A stretch of DNA of 49,554 bases, taken from assembly GCF_002994615.1 (NCBI RefSeq), contig NZ_PVNK01000160.1:1-49554 (forward strand), read 5' to 3'. The stretch's first letter is position 1. The number at the start of each line of letters is the position of its first letter. Source of the stretch: Enhygromyxa salina. Its GTDB lineage: Bacteria; Myxococcota_A; Polyangia; Nannocystales; Nannocystaceae. This document shows positions 7,318 to 15,918 of this stretch, one piece after another. The notes beneath the pieces are model-generated. The model searched no databases, was not told the origin of the DNA, and saw nothing but the letters and a program-made list of their open reading frames with translations. The translations under genes and the position numbers were made by a program.

Positions 7318-10300
7318 ATGAGCGGACTATCAACAACCACTGATCGCTGGCATCGACAGCTCGAGGGGCTCGATTCAGCGTCTCCGGGGCTGTGGCCCGG
7401 CGCCCCCGCGGGTGAGCTCGAATTCGTGCTCGACGAGCGCGCCACGACTCTGCTCCGCGCGGTGACCAGCGGCGCCAAGCTGCTCGAGCTCGCCGCTCTT
7501 GTTGCGAGCACCCAGCTCGCCCTCGCACGTTTCGCTGGAACCGACAAAGTCATCGTTGGCACGCCGCCACGAATCGACGGCGAGCGACGAGCGATCGCCA
7601 ATACGATCCCACTGGTCCAGAGCTTGACCGCGGACCTGCGCTTTCGCGACCTGCTCAGCGCCGCTCGACGATCGCTGCTCGACGGCTTCGCCAGCCAGGA
7701 CGAGCCCTGCGGGCCCACGCTCGCCGAGCTCAGCCCGAGCCGGGCGCTGATCCACGTCGGCGTCGCGCTCGACGGGCTGTCCGGTGACTTCGAGCCGCGC
7801 CCGGAGATCATCGTCCACGCCACCAGCGAGGCCGAGCGCGTCCGAATTCGCGTCGACGCGCCAAGCTACGCGGGCGCGGCCGTGCAGGCCTTCGGCGCGC
7901 TCGTGGTCGCGCTTCTCGATGCAGGCGTGACCGACCACGGCAGGCCGCTGACCGAGCTGCCCCCGGCTCCGCGAGTCGACGACGGCGACGGCGTGACCGG
8001 CCCAATCCCGCCCGGGACCGTGCTCTCGCGCTTCGAGCACCACGCGGCGCTGCGACCCGACGCCCCGGCGCTGGCCGGGACCGGCTCGTTCGGCGATGGG
8101 CCCCGCGACTCGCTCAGCTATGGGGCCCTCGACCGCCGCGCGGCCGCGCTCGCGCGCGCGCTCGAGGCCCGGGGCGTCGGACCCGAGGTCCGCGTCGCGC
8201 TGCTGCTCGACGACCCCGCCGATCAGGTCATCGCGCTACTGGCCGTGCTCAAGGCCCGCGGGGCCTACGTGCCCCTCGATCCCGACTACCCGGACGCGCG
8301 CCTGGCCAAGACCCTCGCCGACGCGCGCCCGCTCGTGACGATCGTCGAGCCGCAGCAGTGCTCGCGGCTGCCGCCCGACACCCCGACCCTGGTCATCCAC
8401 GACCACGCGTCCGCCGAGCCCCCGACGGTCGAGCGCCCCGATCGCAGCGCAGACCTCGATCACCTCGCCTACGTCATCTACACGTCCGGCTCGACCGGTG
8501 CGCCGCGCGGCGTCGCGGTCACACACCGCGGCCTCGCCAACGCAATTCATCAATTCGCCGAGGGCGCGGGGATCGACGCGCGCGACCGGGTCAGCCGGAT
8601 CTGCTCGTTTTGCTTCGACGCCTCGGTGCTCGAGACCTTCTTGGCCCTGACCCGCGGCGCGGCGCTGTGCCTGGCACCGCGCCATGCCTGGCGCCGCGCC
8701 GCCCGTCCCGGCCTCGCGAGCTTCTTGCGCGAGCAAGAGGTCAGCGTGATCGGTGCGATCACCCCCGCCGTGCTCGCGCTCGTCGAGCCCGAACAGGTCC
8801 CCGCGGTGCGGGTCATTCACGTCGGCGCCGCACGCTGCAGCGCGGAGCTGGCCGATCGCTGGGGTCCAGGCCGGCGCTTCGTCAATTGCTACGGCCCGAC
8901 CGAAGCGACGATCGACTGCATGGCTCACGTCGCCCCGGGCGGCGAGGGCCCTCCACCGATCGGGGCGCCGATCGCCAACGCTCGGGTCCACGTGCTCGAC
9001 GAGCACATGCGCCCGGTCCCCGACGGCGTCGTCGGAGAGCTCTACGTCGGCGGCCTCGCGGTGACCCGCGGCTACGATCGCCTGCCGCGGGACACGGCCC
9101 TGTCCTTCGTCCCCGACCCCTTCTCCCCGACCCCGGGCGGGCGGCTGTACAAGACCGGAGATCGCGGGCGTCGGCGACCCGCAGGGGTCATCGAGTTCTG
9201 CGGTCGCGTCGATCGCCAGATCAAGCTCGACGGAGTCCGCGTCGAGCTCGGCGAGATCGAGGCGCCGCTGCGTCGCTACCCGGGCGTCCGCGATGTCGTC
9301 GTCGAGCTGCGCGGTGACGACTCGGGCGCCGCGCGGCTGGTCGCCTGGCTCGTCGTCGACGGTCCGATGCCATCGACGACGGTGCTGCGCGAGCACCTCG
9401 CCGTCGGGCTGCCCAACTCGATGTTGCCCTCGGTGTTCGTGCAGCTCGACCAGCTGCCGCTGACCGCCAACGGCAAGATCGATCGCGCGGCCCTGCCCGA
9501 GCCCGAGCCCGAGCGCCCGGCCCTCGCGGTCGCGTTCGCCGAGCCCCAGACCGAGGTCGAGCGGGTGATCGCCGCGAGCTGGAAGACGATCCTCGGCGTC
9601 GAGCAGGTCGGCCTCCACGACAGCTTCTTCGATCTCGGCGGCCGCTCGCTGCAGGTCACGCAGGTCATGTCGAAGCTGGCCAAGACACTCCACGTCGAGC
9701 TCCCGCTCGGGACGATGTTCGAGCAGCCGAGCCTGGCTGGGCTCGCGGCCGCGGTCGAGGCCGCCCTGGCCGAGCGCAGGCCAGACCACGCGCAGCCCGA
9801 GCGCCCGGCGCCCACGGCCAGCGCACGGCCAGCGGTGTTGCCGCTGTCGAGCCCCCAGCGGCGCCTGTGGCTGATGCATCACGTGCTCCCACCGGGCGCC
9901 GCGGCGCTCTACAACGGCCCGGTCCCCGTCCGTCTGCGTGGGCCCCTCGATCGCGACGCGCTCGTGGCCAGCTTCCGCGACATCGTCGCGCGCCACGAGA
10001 TCCTCCGGACCGCGTTTCGAATGGTCGGCGACGAGCCCGCTCAGGTGATCCTCGACGCGCTCCCGGTCGAGCTGCCCGTCGTCGACCTCAGCGGGCTCGA
10101 CGAGCCCACGCGCCTCGCCCGAACCGAGCAGCTCGCAGACGCCGAGGCCCAGCGACCCTTCGACCTCGAGCAGCCCCCGCTGTGGCGCCTGCGCCTGGTG
10201 ATCCTCGGGCCGCGAGACCACGTCTTGCTGCTCAACATCCACCACATCCTGTTCGACGGCTGGTCCGCGGGGGTCCTGCGCCACGAGCTCGCGCGCAACT

Positions 10301-11232
10301 ACGCGGCGCGCTCGCGTGGCGAGCCCTCGCCGCTCGCGCCGCTGCCCTTGCAGTACGCCGACTTCGCCCTCTGGCAGCAGCGTGAGCTCGACCACCCGCG
10401 GATCGAGGCCCAGCTGCGCTACTGGCAGCGCCAGCTCGCGGAGCTGCCGGAGCTGCGCCTGCCAACCGACCGCCCGCGCCCCGACCAGCCCAGCTACCGC
10501 GGCGCGATCGAGGCCTTTCGCGTCGAGCCGGAGCTGCGCGACGCCCTGTTCGCGCTGTCTCGCGAGGCCGAGGCGACCTTGTTCATGACCCTGCTCGCGG
10601 CCTTCGTCGCGCTCCTGACTCGCTACTCCGATCAGGACGACATCGTCCTCAGCTCGCCCGTCGCCAATCGCAACCGCGCGGAGCTCGAGCCGCTGATCGG
10701 CTTCTTCGTCAACTCCTTGGTCTTGCGCGTGGACTCGTCGGGCACACCGAGCTTCCGCGAGCTCCTGACCCGCGTCCGCCAGGTCACCCTCGACGCCTAC
10801 GACCACCAGGACGCGCCCTTCGAGCGCCTCGTCGAGCTGCTTCGACCCGAGCGCCGGACAACACACAATCCGCTGTTCCGCGCCGCGTTCTCAGTTCAAA
10901 ACACGGTCCTCGAGCCCGAGTCCCCGCCGGGCCTGACGATCAGCCCATGGCAAACCCACAGCCGCACGGCCAAGTTCGATCTGGTCCTGGCCTTGACCGA
11001 CGACGAAGAGGGTCTGCTCGGCGACGTCGAGTACTCCTGTGAGCTGTTCGATCGGGCCACGATCCTCACGATGATCGGGCTCTACCACCAACTGCTCGCC
11101 GCGATCGTCGAGCATCCCGACCGCCGGGTCCTCGATCTGCAGCTCGACCTTGGCCAAGACGGTGGTCCAAGTCGCGCCGCCGCCCCGACCCCGCCCCGCG
11201 CGAGCTTCGATTTCAGCCAAGGGACACCATGA
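7318..11232 (+). CDS. NRPS: half-C, A, PCP, C
   Basis: This 1304-residue NRPS adds one residue. Residues 1-230 resemble only the C-terminal half of a condensation domain and have no HHxxxDG. The A domain (about 230-735) has YVIYTSGSTG at 385, CYGPTEATI and NGKID. The PCP serine is S777 in DLGGRSLQ. A complete C domain follows, with active site H975-H976-x3-D980, and ends the protein. My reading of the specificity residues is DALGIVCIDK, which matches no code I know, so the substrate is open. The C-terminus is a Pro/Ala linker with SFDF (1296-1299), part of an F-x-F tail motif shared with three neighbours. I prefer ATG 7318 to GTG 7297 because of the GGGGCGG site and the typical N-terminus. 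The gene overlaps the next by four bases (ATGA). Confidence 0.9.
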   Translation: MSGLSTTTDRWHRQLEGLDSASPGLWPGAPAGELEFVLDERATTLLRAVTSGAKLLELAALVASTQLALARFAGTDKVIVGTPPRIDGERRAIANTIPLVQSLTADLRFRDLLSAARRSLLDGFASQDEPCGPTLAELSPSRALIHVGVALDGLSGDFEPRPEIIVHATSEAERVRIRVDAPSYAGAAVQAFGALVVALLDAGVTDHGRPLTELPPAPRVDDGDGVTGPIPPGTVLSRFEHHAALRPDAPALAGTGSFGDGPRDSLSYGALDRRAAALARALEARGVGPEVRVALLLDDPADQVIALLAVLKARGAYVPLDPDYPDARLAKTLADARPLVTIVEPQQCSRLPPDTPTLVIHDHASAEPPTVERPDRSADLDHLAYVIYTSGSTGAPRGVAVTHRGLANAIHQFAEGAGIDARDRVSRICSFCFDASVLETFLALTRGAALCLAPRHAWRRAARPGLASFLREQEVSVIGAITPAVLALVEPEQVPAVRVIHVGAARCSAELADRWGPGRRFVNCYGPTEATIDCMAHVAPGGEGPPPIGAPIANARVHVLDEHMRPVPDGVVGELYVGGLAVTRGYDRLPRDTALSFVPDPFSPTPGGRLYKTGDRGRRRPAGVIEFCGRVDRQIKLDGVRVELGEIEAPLRRYPGVRDVVVELRGDDSGAARLVAWLVVDGPMPSTTVLREHLAVGLPNSMLPSVFVQLDQLPLTANGKIDRAALPEPEPERPALAVAFAEPQTEVERVIAASWKTILGVEQVGLHDSFFDLGGRSLQVTQVMSKLAKTLHVELPLGTMFEQPSLAGLAAAVEAALAERRPDHAQPERPAPTASARPAVLPLSSPQRRLWLMHHVLPPGAAALYNGPVPVRLRGPLDRDALVASFRDIVARHEILRTAFRMVGDEPAQVILDALPVELPVVDLSGLDEPTRLARTEQLADAEAQRPFDLEQPPLWRLRLVILGPRDHVLLLNIHHILFDGWSAGVLRHELARNYAARSRGEPSPLAPLPLQYADFALWQQRELDHPRIEAQLRYWQRQLAELPELRLPTDRPRPDQPSYRGAIEAFRVEPELRDALFALSREAEATLFMTLLAAFVALLTRYSDQDDIVLSSPVANRNRAELEPLIGFFVNSLVLRVDSSGTPSFRELLTRVRQVTLDAYDHQDAPFERLVELLRPERRTTHNPLFRAAFSVQNTVLEPESPPGLTISPWQTHSRTAKFDLVLALTDDEEGLLGDVEYSCELFDRATILTMIGLYHQLLAAIVEHPDRRVLDLQLDLGQDGGPSRAAAPTPPRASFDFSQGTP

Positions 11233-13619
11233 CCGCGCGCCTCGACTGTCTATTGGTTGGCATGAACAGCCAGCGCTTCGTCGACTACCTCGACCTAGTC
11301 AAGAGCCACGGACAGAGCTCCGGCGCCTACCGGGACATCCGCCTGTCCTACGTCGACTACGAGGGCGCGCCCCACCAGGCCTTGGATCTGCTGACCAAGC
11401 TCTATGTCCGCGACGGCGGCACGCGCGAGGTCCCGTTTCACAACGCCGACTTCATCTGGCCGACGATCACCTACCTCGGCGGCTACTTGACGCGACGCGG
11501 GCTGAGCTTCGACTTCATCAACGCCTTCACCCATGAGCGCGAGGCCCTGCGCGAGAAGCTGCGGACCCGCGAGGTCCTGGCCGTGGCGATCTCGACCACG
11601 CTCTACGTCGTCCCCTGGCCGATCACCGAGATCATCGAATTCGTGCGCAGCTGCGACCCCAACGTGGCGATCGTGGTCGGTGGGCCCTACATCGCCAACG
11701 TGACCAAGAGCGACGACCGCCTCGGGGTCGAGCGTCAGCTCCAGGCGCTCGGGGCCGACTACTACGTGATCAGCTCCGAGGGCGAAGCCACCCTCGCGCG
11801 GCTGCTGCACGCCCTGCGCTCAGGCGCCGCGGTCGGCGAGATCGACAACCTCGCGATCCGCGACGGCGAGCGCATGGTGTTCACCCCCTCGGTCGTCGAG
11901 CGCAACCCGATCGAAGACAACCCCGTCGACTACACGCTGTTCTCGCCCGAGCAGATCGGGCAATTCGTGTCAACGCGAACCGCCAAGTCGTGTCCCTTCG
12001 CCTGTGCGTTCTGCAATTTCCCCGAGCAGGCCGGCAAGTACACCTACACCTCGGTCGCCGACGTCGAGCGCGAGCTCGACAACATCCGGGCGATCGGCAC
12101 GGTCACGACCCTCACCTTCATCGACGACACCTTCAACGTCCCCAAAAAGCGCTTCCGCGAGATCCTCCGCATGATGATCCGCAACGAGTACTGGCGAGAC
12201 TTTCGCTGGAATTGCACGCTGCGCAGCGATCACACCGACGACGAGATCATCGCGCTGATGGCCAAGGCGGGCTGCGAGGGGGTGTTCCTCGGGGTCGAGT
12301 CGGGCAGCCCCAAGATGCTCGCGGCCATGAACAAAACCGCCAAGCGTGAGGACTACCTCCGCGCGATCCCACGCCTGGCCGACGAGGGCATCCTCGCCCA
12401 CGCCAACGTGTTCATCGGGTTCCCAGGCGAGACCCGCGAGACCGTCGAAGAGACCCTCGATCTGATCCGCACGACCCGGCCCGTGACCTTCTCGGCCCAG
12501 CCCTGGTACGCCAACCCGCTGACCCCGGTGTGGAAGAAGAAGGAGCTCTACCAGATCCAAGGCTCGTCGTTTCGGTGGTCGCACTCGACCATGGACGCGG
12601 CCACGGCCTGCGACCTCGTCGATCACGTGTTCCAGACCGTCGACGAGTCGATCTTCCTGCCGCAGTACGGCTTCTTTCAGTGGTCGCTGTTCTACCTCCA
12701 GCGCCAGGGCATGGCCCTCGAGCGCATCAAGGGCTACCTGCGGGCGTTCAACGCCGTGGTCCGCGAGAAGATCAGCGGGGTCGTCGACGAGCGGGTCCAC
12801 GCCGGGCTGATCGCCAACCTCGAGGCCGCGGCCGCGTTCGAGGATCGGCCCGAGCCAGCTCCGGAGGTCCGCGCGAGCTTCTCGGCCGAGGCCCGGCTCG
12901 CGGCCGAGAGCTACTGCCGCGAGGCCTTCGTGCCCACGCTCGGCGGCGGGCAGGCGCTCGCGCGCAGCCTCGAAGGCGACGGCGACGGCGACGGCGATTG
13001 CACCGTCGAGCTCCCGCCCGCGTTGACCGAGCTGCGCGACCCCCTCGCCCTGAGCACGCGAACCCTGGCTGCGATCGCGGTCCTGGCCTGGCGCCTCGAC
13101 GAGCTCCGCGCGATCGGGCTGGTGATCGCGGGCGCACCGGTCGCGCCGGCCTCGGACGCCGCGTTCCCGATCGCGCTCGAGCCCCGCCCGACGCTCACCT
13201 TTGCCGCGTGGGAGGCCGAGGTCGGCGAGCAGCTCGTCCGCGCCCACGCCCATCGCGTCCACAGCCTCGACGTGCTCACGAGCGGCTCACGCGTGCTGCC
13301 CTTTCACGATCAATCACCCAAATTCTCGATCGGCCTGTGGATCGACGGGGCCGGCGACCTGCCGCCCCCGTGGCGCGACGTCCCAGCCTACGCGTCCATC
13401 GGGCTCGAGCTCCGCCTCACGACCACGCCGGGGGCGGCGGCGCTGCGCCTCGGCGGCACGTGCCCGGCCTCGACCCGGGCCGAGCTCCGGGCCCAGCTCG
13501 CAACCTTGCTCGGGCGCAGCGCCGCGACACCGGAGGCCCCGCTCGCGAGCGCGACGGTCGGACCGCCGACGCCCGCGACCGCGGTGAGTTCGTTGACCCG
13601 CGAGGGTTTCAGCTTCTGA
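11229..13619 (+). CDS. PhpK-like cobalamin-binding radical SAM enzyme with condensation-like C-terminal extension
   Basis: The 796-residue protein begins with a cobalamin-binding-type Rossmann region (residues about 1-200, with IVVGGPYI). A radical SAM barrel follows, with the cluster motif C255-x3-C259-x2-C262 in SCPFACAFC, and then GVFLGVESGS and FIGFPGETRE. The N-terminal pattern (CLLVGMN, HNADFIWP) is that of the PhpK family, whose namesake methylates phosphorus in phosphinothricin. No phosphonate genes are seen here, so C-methylation or another radical reaction is more likely. Residues about 545-765 are not part of the radical SAM fold and resemble the C-terminal lobe of a condensation domain. 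The last residues are GFSF, an F-x-F tail. It overlaps the upstream NRPS by four bases and precedes a paralogue by nine bases. Confidence 0.85.
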   Translation: MTARLDCLLVGMNSQRFVDYLDLVKSHGQSSGAYRDIRLSYVDYEGAPHQALDLLTKLYVRDGGTREVPFHNADFIWPTITYLGGYLTRRGLSFDFINAFTHEREALREKLRTREVLAVAISTTLYVVPWPITEIIEFVRSCDPNVAIVVGGPYIANVTKSDDRLGVERQLQALGADYYVISSEGEATLARLLHALRSGAAVGEIDNLAIRDGERMVFTPSVVERNPIEDNPVDYTLFSPEQIGQFVSTRTAKSCPFACAFCNFPEQAGKYTYTSVADVERELDNIRAIGTVTTLTFIDDTFNVPKKRFREILRMMIRNEYWRDFRWNCTLRSDHTDDEIIALMAKAGCEGVFLGVESGSPKMLAAMNKTAKREDYLRAIPRLADEGILAHANVFIGFPGETRETVEETLDLIRTTRPVTFSAQPWYANPLTPVWKKKELYQIQGSSFRWSHSTMDAATACDLVDHVFQTVDESIFLPQYGFFQWSLFYLQRQGMALERIKGYLRAFNAVVREKISGVVDERVHAGLIANLEAAAAFEDRPEPAPEVRASFSAEARLAAESYCREAFVPTLGGGQALARSLEGDGDGDGDCTVELPPALTELRDPLALSTRTLAAIAVLAWRLDELRAIGLVIAGAPVAPASDAAFPIALEPRPTLTFAAWEAEVGEQLVRAHAHRVHSLDVLTSGSRVLPFHDQSPKFSIGLWIDGAGDLPPPWRDVPAYASIGLELRLTTTPGAAALRLGGTCPASTRAELRAQLATLLGRSAATPEAPLASATVGPPTPATAVSSLTREGFSF

Positions 13620-13628
13620 GGGCTCGCC

Positions 13629-15905
13629 ATGGCCGAGTGCCTCATCGTCGGCTTCTACGACATCGACATCGTCGCCCACGAGCGTCGAGTCCGGGCCATG
13701 GGCGCGACGACGGCGGCCTATCAAGATCTCGATCTCAGCCTGGTCTGGCGTCAGGGCCGACCGTTTCGGGCCCTCGATCTGATCAACCATCTCCACCCCG
13801 ACGGGCCGCACCTGCACAACGCCGACTTCCTGTGGCCCGCGGTCGCGCTGCTCGGGACCCGGCTGAGCCAGGCGGGCCACGCCTTCGACTACGTCAACCT
13901 CCCCCACCTCGAGCGCGAGTCCTTCGCGCGCAAGCTCGCGGCCGAGGATCTCCGGGTCGTCGCGCTCACGACCACGCTCTACACCCACCCGCAACCGATC
14001 CTCGAGCTCGTCGCGTTCGTGCGCGAGCATCGGCCCGAGACCACGATCGTGATCGGCGGGCCCTACATCGCGGGTCAGGCCAAGGCGCTCACGCCCGAGC
14101 TGTTCGAAGAGCAGCTGCTCTACCTCGGCGGCGACATCTACGTGATCTCGGCCGAGGGCGAGGCCGCCCTGTGCGAGATCGTCGACGCGCTCGCGCGCGG
14201 CGCGTCCCTCGACCCGATCCACAACCTCGGGATCCGTCGGGGTCAGCGAGTCGTGTTTAGCGAGCGCAGCGTCGAATACAACAATCTGTCGGCCAGCCGC
14301 GTCGACTATCAACTGTTCCCGCCCGGGGCGTTTGGCCGCTTCGTGACCACCCGGACCGCCAAGTCGTGCCCCTTCTCGTGCGCGTTTTGTGGCTTCCCCG
14401 AGCGCGCCGGTCGCTACACGGTGCTGTCCGTCGACGAGGTCGCCGCCGAGCTCGACGCGATCGCCGAGCTCGGCGGCGTCGACACCCTGACGATCATCGA
14501 CGACACCTTCAATGTCCCCAAGCGCCGCTTCAAGGACATCCTGCGCCTGATGATCGCGCGCGACTACGGCTTCCGCTGGAACTCGTTCTACCGCTGCGAT
14601 CACGGCGATGACGAGACCCTCGAGCTGATGGCCGCGGCCGGCTGCGAGGGCGTAATCCTCGGGGTCGAGTCGGGCAGCGATCGGATCTTGGAGATCATGA
14701 ACAAGTCCGCGCGGCGCAAGCACTACCTGCGCGCGATCCCGCGGCTCGAGGCCCTCGGCGTCGCCTGCTATGCGTCGCTGATCGTCGGGTTCCCCGGCGA
14801 GACCAGCGAGAGCGTGTCCGAGACCATCGATCTGATCGAGACCGCGCGGCCGTCCTACTTTCGGGCCCAGCTTTGGTACTGCGATCCGATCACGCCGATC
14901 TATCGTGACCGCGAGCGCCACGGGCTTTGCGGCGAGGGCTTCGCCTGGACCCACGACACCATGGACGTGACCGAGGCCTGCGCGTGGATCGAGCACATGT
15001 TCCTGGCCGTCGAGGGCTCGACCTGGCAACAGCAAGCCGGGTTCGAGTTTTGGAGCACCTTCTACCTCCAGCGCCACGGCATGAGCCCGGCCAGGGTCCA
15101 CGCGTTCCTGCGCAGCTACAACGCGGCGGTCAAGGATCGGCTGCTGCGGCCCGAGGCCGGGCGCGAGCTGAGCCCCGCGCGGCTCGCCGAGCTTCGGCGA
15201 GCGAGCGCGCGGGTCCCCTCGCCCGCTGCGGCGCCCGCCAAGCCCAGCGCCCCACGCCTGTCAGGGGCGGACTACCGCGCCGCCGAGGGCTACTGGCTCG
15301 AGGTCCTCGCCGAGTTCAGCGATCGCGCCCGACCGATCGAGCTGCTCAGCCGCGAGCGAGGCCCGCGCGCCCCCATCGTCAGGGCCCTCGCGCTCGACGA
15401 CCGCGATCCGCTCTCACTCGTCGCGGCGCTCGGCCTCGCCGCGGCGCGAGCGGCCAGGCGTGGCCACGCGCTGGTCCTGATCAACGACGAGCCGGACGCC
15501 GAACTGCTCCCGGTCAAGGTCGACGCCGACCCCGAGCTGCAGTGGCCACAGCGGCTCGAGCGGGTCCGCGCCGAGCGAGCCCGCGCTCGGACCCACCGCG
15601 CCTACGGGCTCCCGCTGCTGCGTCGACCGACGCGCCTGGCGAGGGTCGCGGCCGAGCCGGCGCTGCCCGACGCGGCCCTGCTCGACGGTCCGCGCGGCTT
15701 CGTCGCCACGCTCCGCGAGCACCCCGAGCTCGAGCGCGAGCTCCCGATCATCCTCACGCGCACGGCCGCCGGGCAGTTCGAGCTGCGCGCGCGGGTCGGC
15801 GCGGCGACCTGCGCGAGCCTCGTTGCGACCCTGCGCGAGCGGGTCGGGAGCTCGCGGGAGCTCGCGCCTACGTCCAACGAACCCGAATTTCACTTCGACC
15901 CCTGA
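13629..15905 (+). CDS. Second PhpK-like cobalamin-binding radical SAM enzyme with condensation-like extension
   Basis: This 758-residue paralogue of the previous gene has the same order of parts. A cobalamin-binding-like region with VIGGPYIAG comes first. The radical SAM motif is C247-x3-C251-x2-C254 in SCPFSCAFC, followed by VILGVESGS and VGFPGETSE. Residues about 545-735 (starting YRAAEGYWLEVL) look like half a condensation domain. The tail is EFHFDP (753-758), again F-x-F. Two adjacent, clearly diverged copies suggest two sequential or position-specific methylations (or other radical steps) on the growing chain. The ATG at 13629 follows the previous stop by nine bases, and the synthetase gene begins 13 bases after this one. 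The exact reaction cannot be read from sequence. Confidence 0.85.
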   Translation: MAECLIVGFYDIDIVAHERRVRAMGATTAAYQDLDLSLVWRQGRPFRALDLINHLHPDGPHLHNADFLWPAVALLGTRLSQAGHAFDYVNLPHLERESFARKLAAEDLRVVALTTTLYTHPQPILELVAFVREHRPETTIVIGGPYIAGQAKALTPELFEEQLLYLGGDIYVISAEGEAALCEIVDALARGASLDPIHNLGIRRGQRVVFSERSVEYNNLSASRVDYQLFPPGAFGRFVTTRTAKSCPFSCAFCGFPERAGRYTVLSVDEVAAELDAIAELGGVDTLTIIDDTFNVPKRRFKDILRLMIARDYGFRWNSFYRCDHGDDETLELMAAAGCEGVILGVESGSDRILEIMNKSARRKHYLRAIPRLEALGVACYASLIVGFPGETSESVSETIDLIETARPSYFRAQLWYCDPITPIYRDRERHGLCGEGFAWTHDTMDVTEACAWIEHMFLAVEGSTWQQQAGFEFWSTFYLQRHGMSPARVHAFLRSYNAAVKDRLLRPEAGRELSPARLAELRRASARVPSPAAAPAKPSAPRLSGADYRAAEGYWLEVLAEFSDRARPIELLSRERGPRAPIVRALALDDRDPLSLVAALGLAAARAARRGHALVLINDEPDAELLPVKVDADPELQWPQRLERVRAERARARTHRAYGLPLLRRPTRLARVAAEPALPDAALLDGPRGFVATLREHPELERELPIILTRTAAGQFELRARVGAATCASLVATLRERVGSSRELAPTSNEPEFHFDP

Positions 15906-15918
15906 CGCGGAGCTCGCC

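Noticed and set aside
5032..15905. A phosphonate or phosphinate pathway, suggested by the PEP-synthase-like and PhpK-like genes together
   Set aside because: No PEP mutase or phosphonopyruvate decarboxylase is present, and the dikinase-like protein lacks the PEP-binding barrel.
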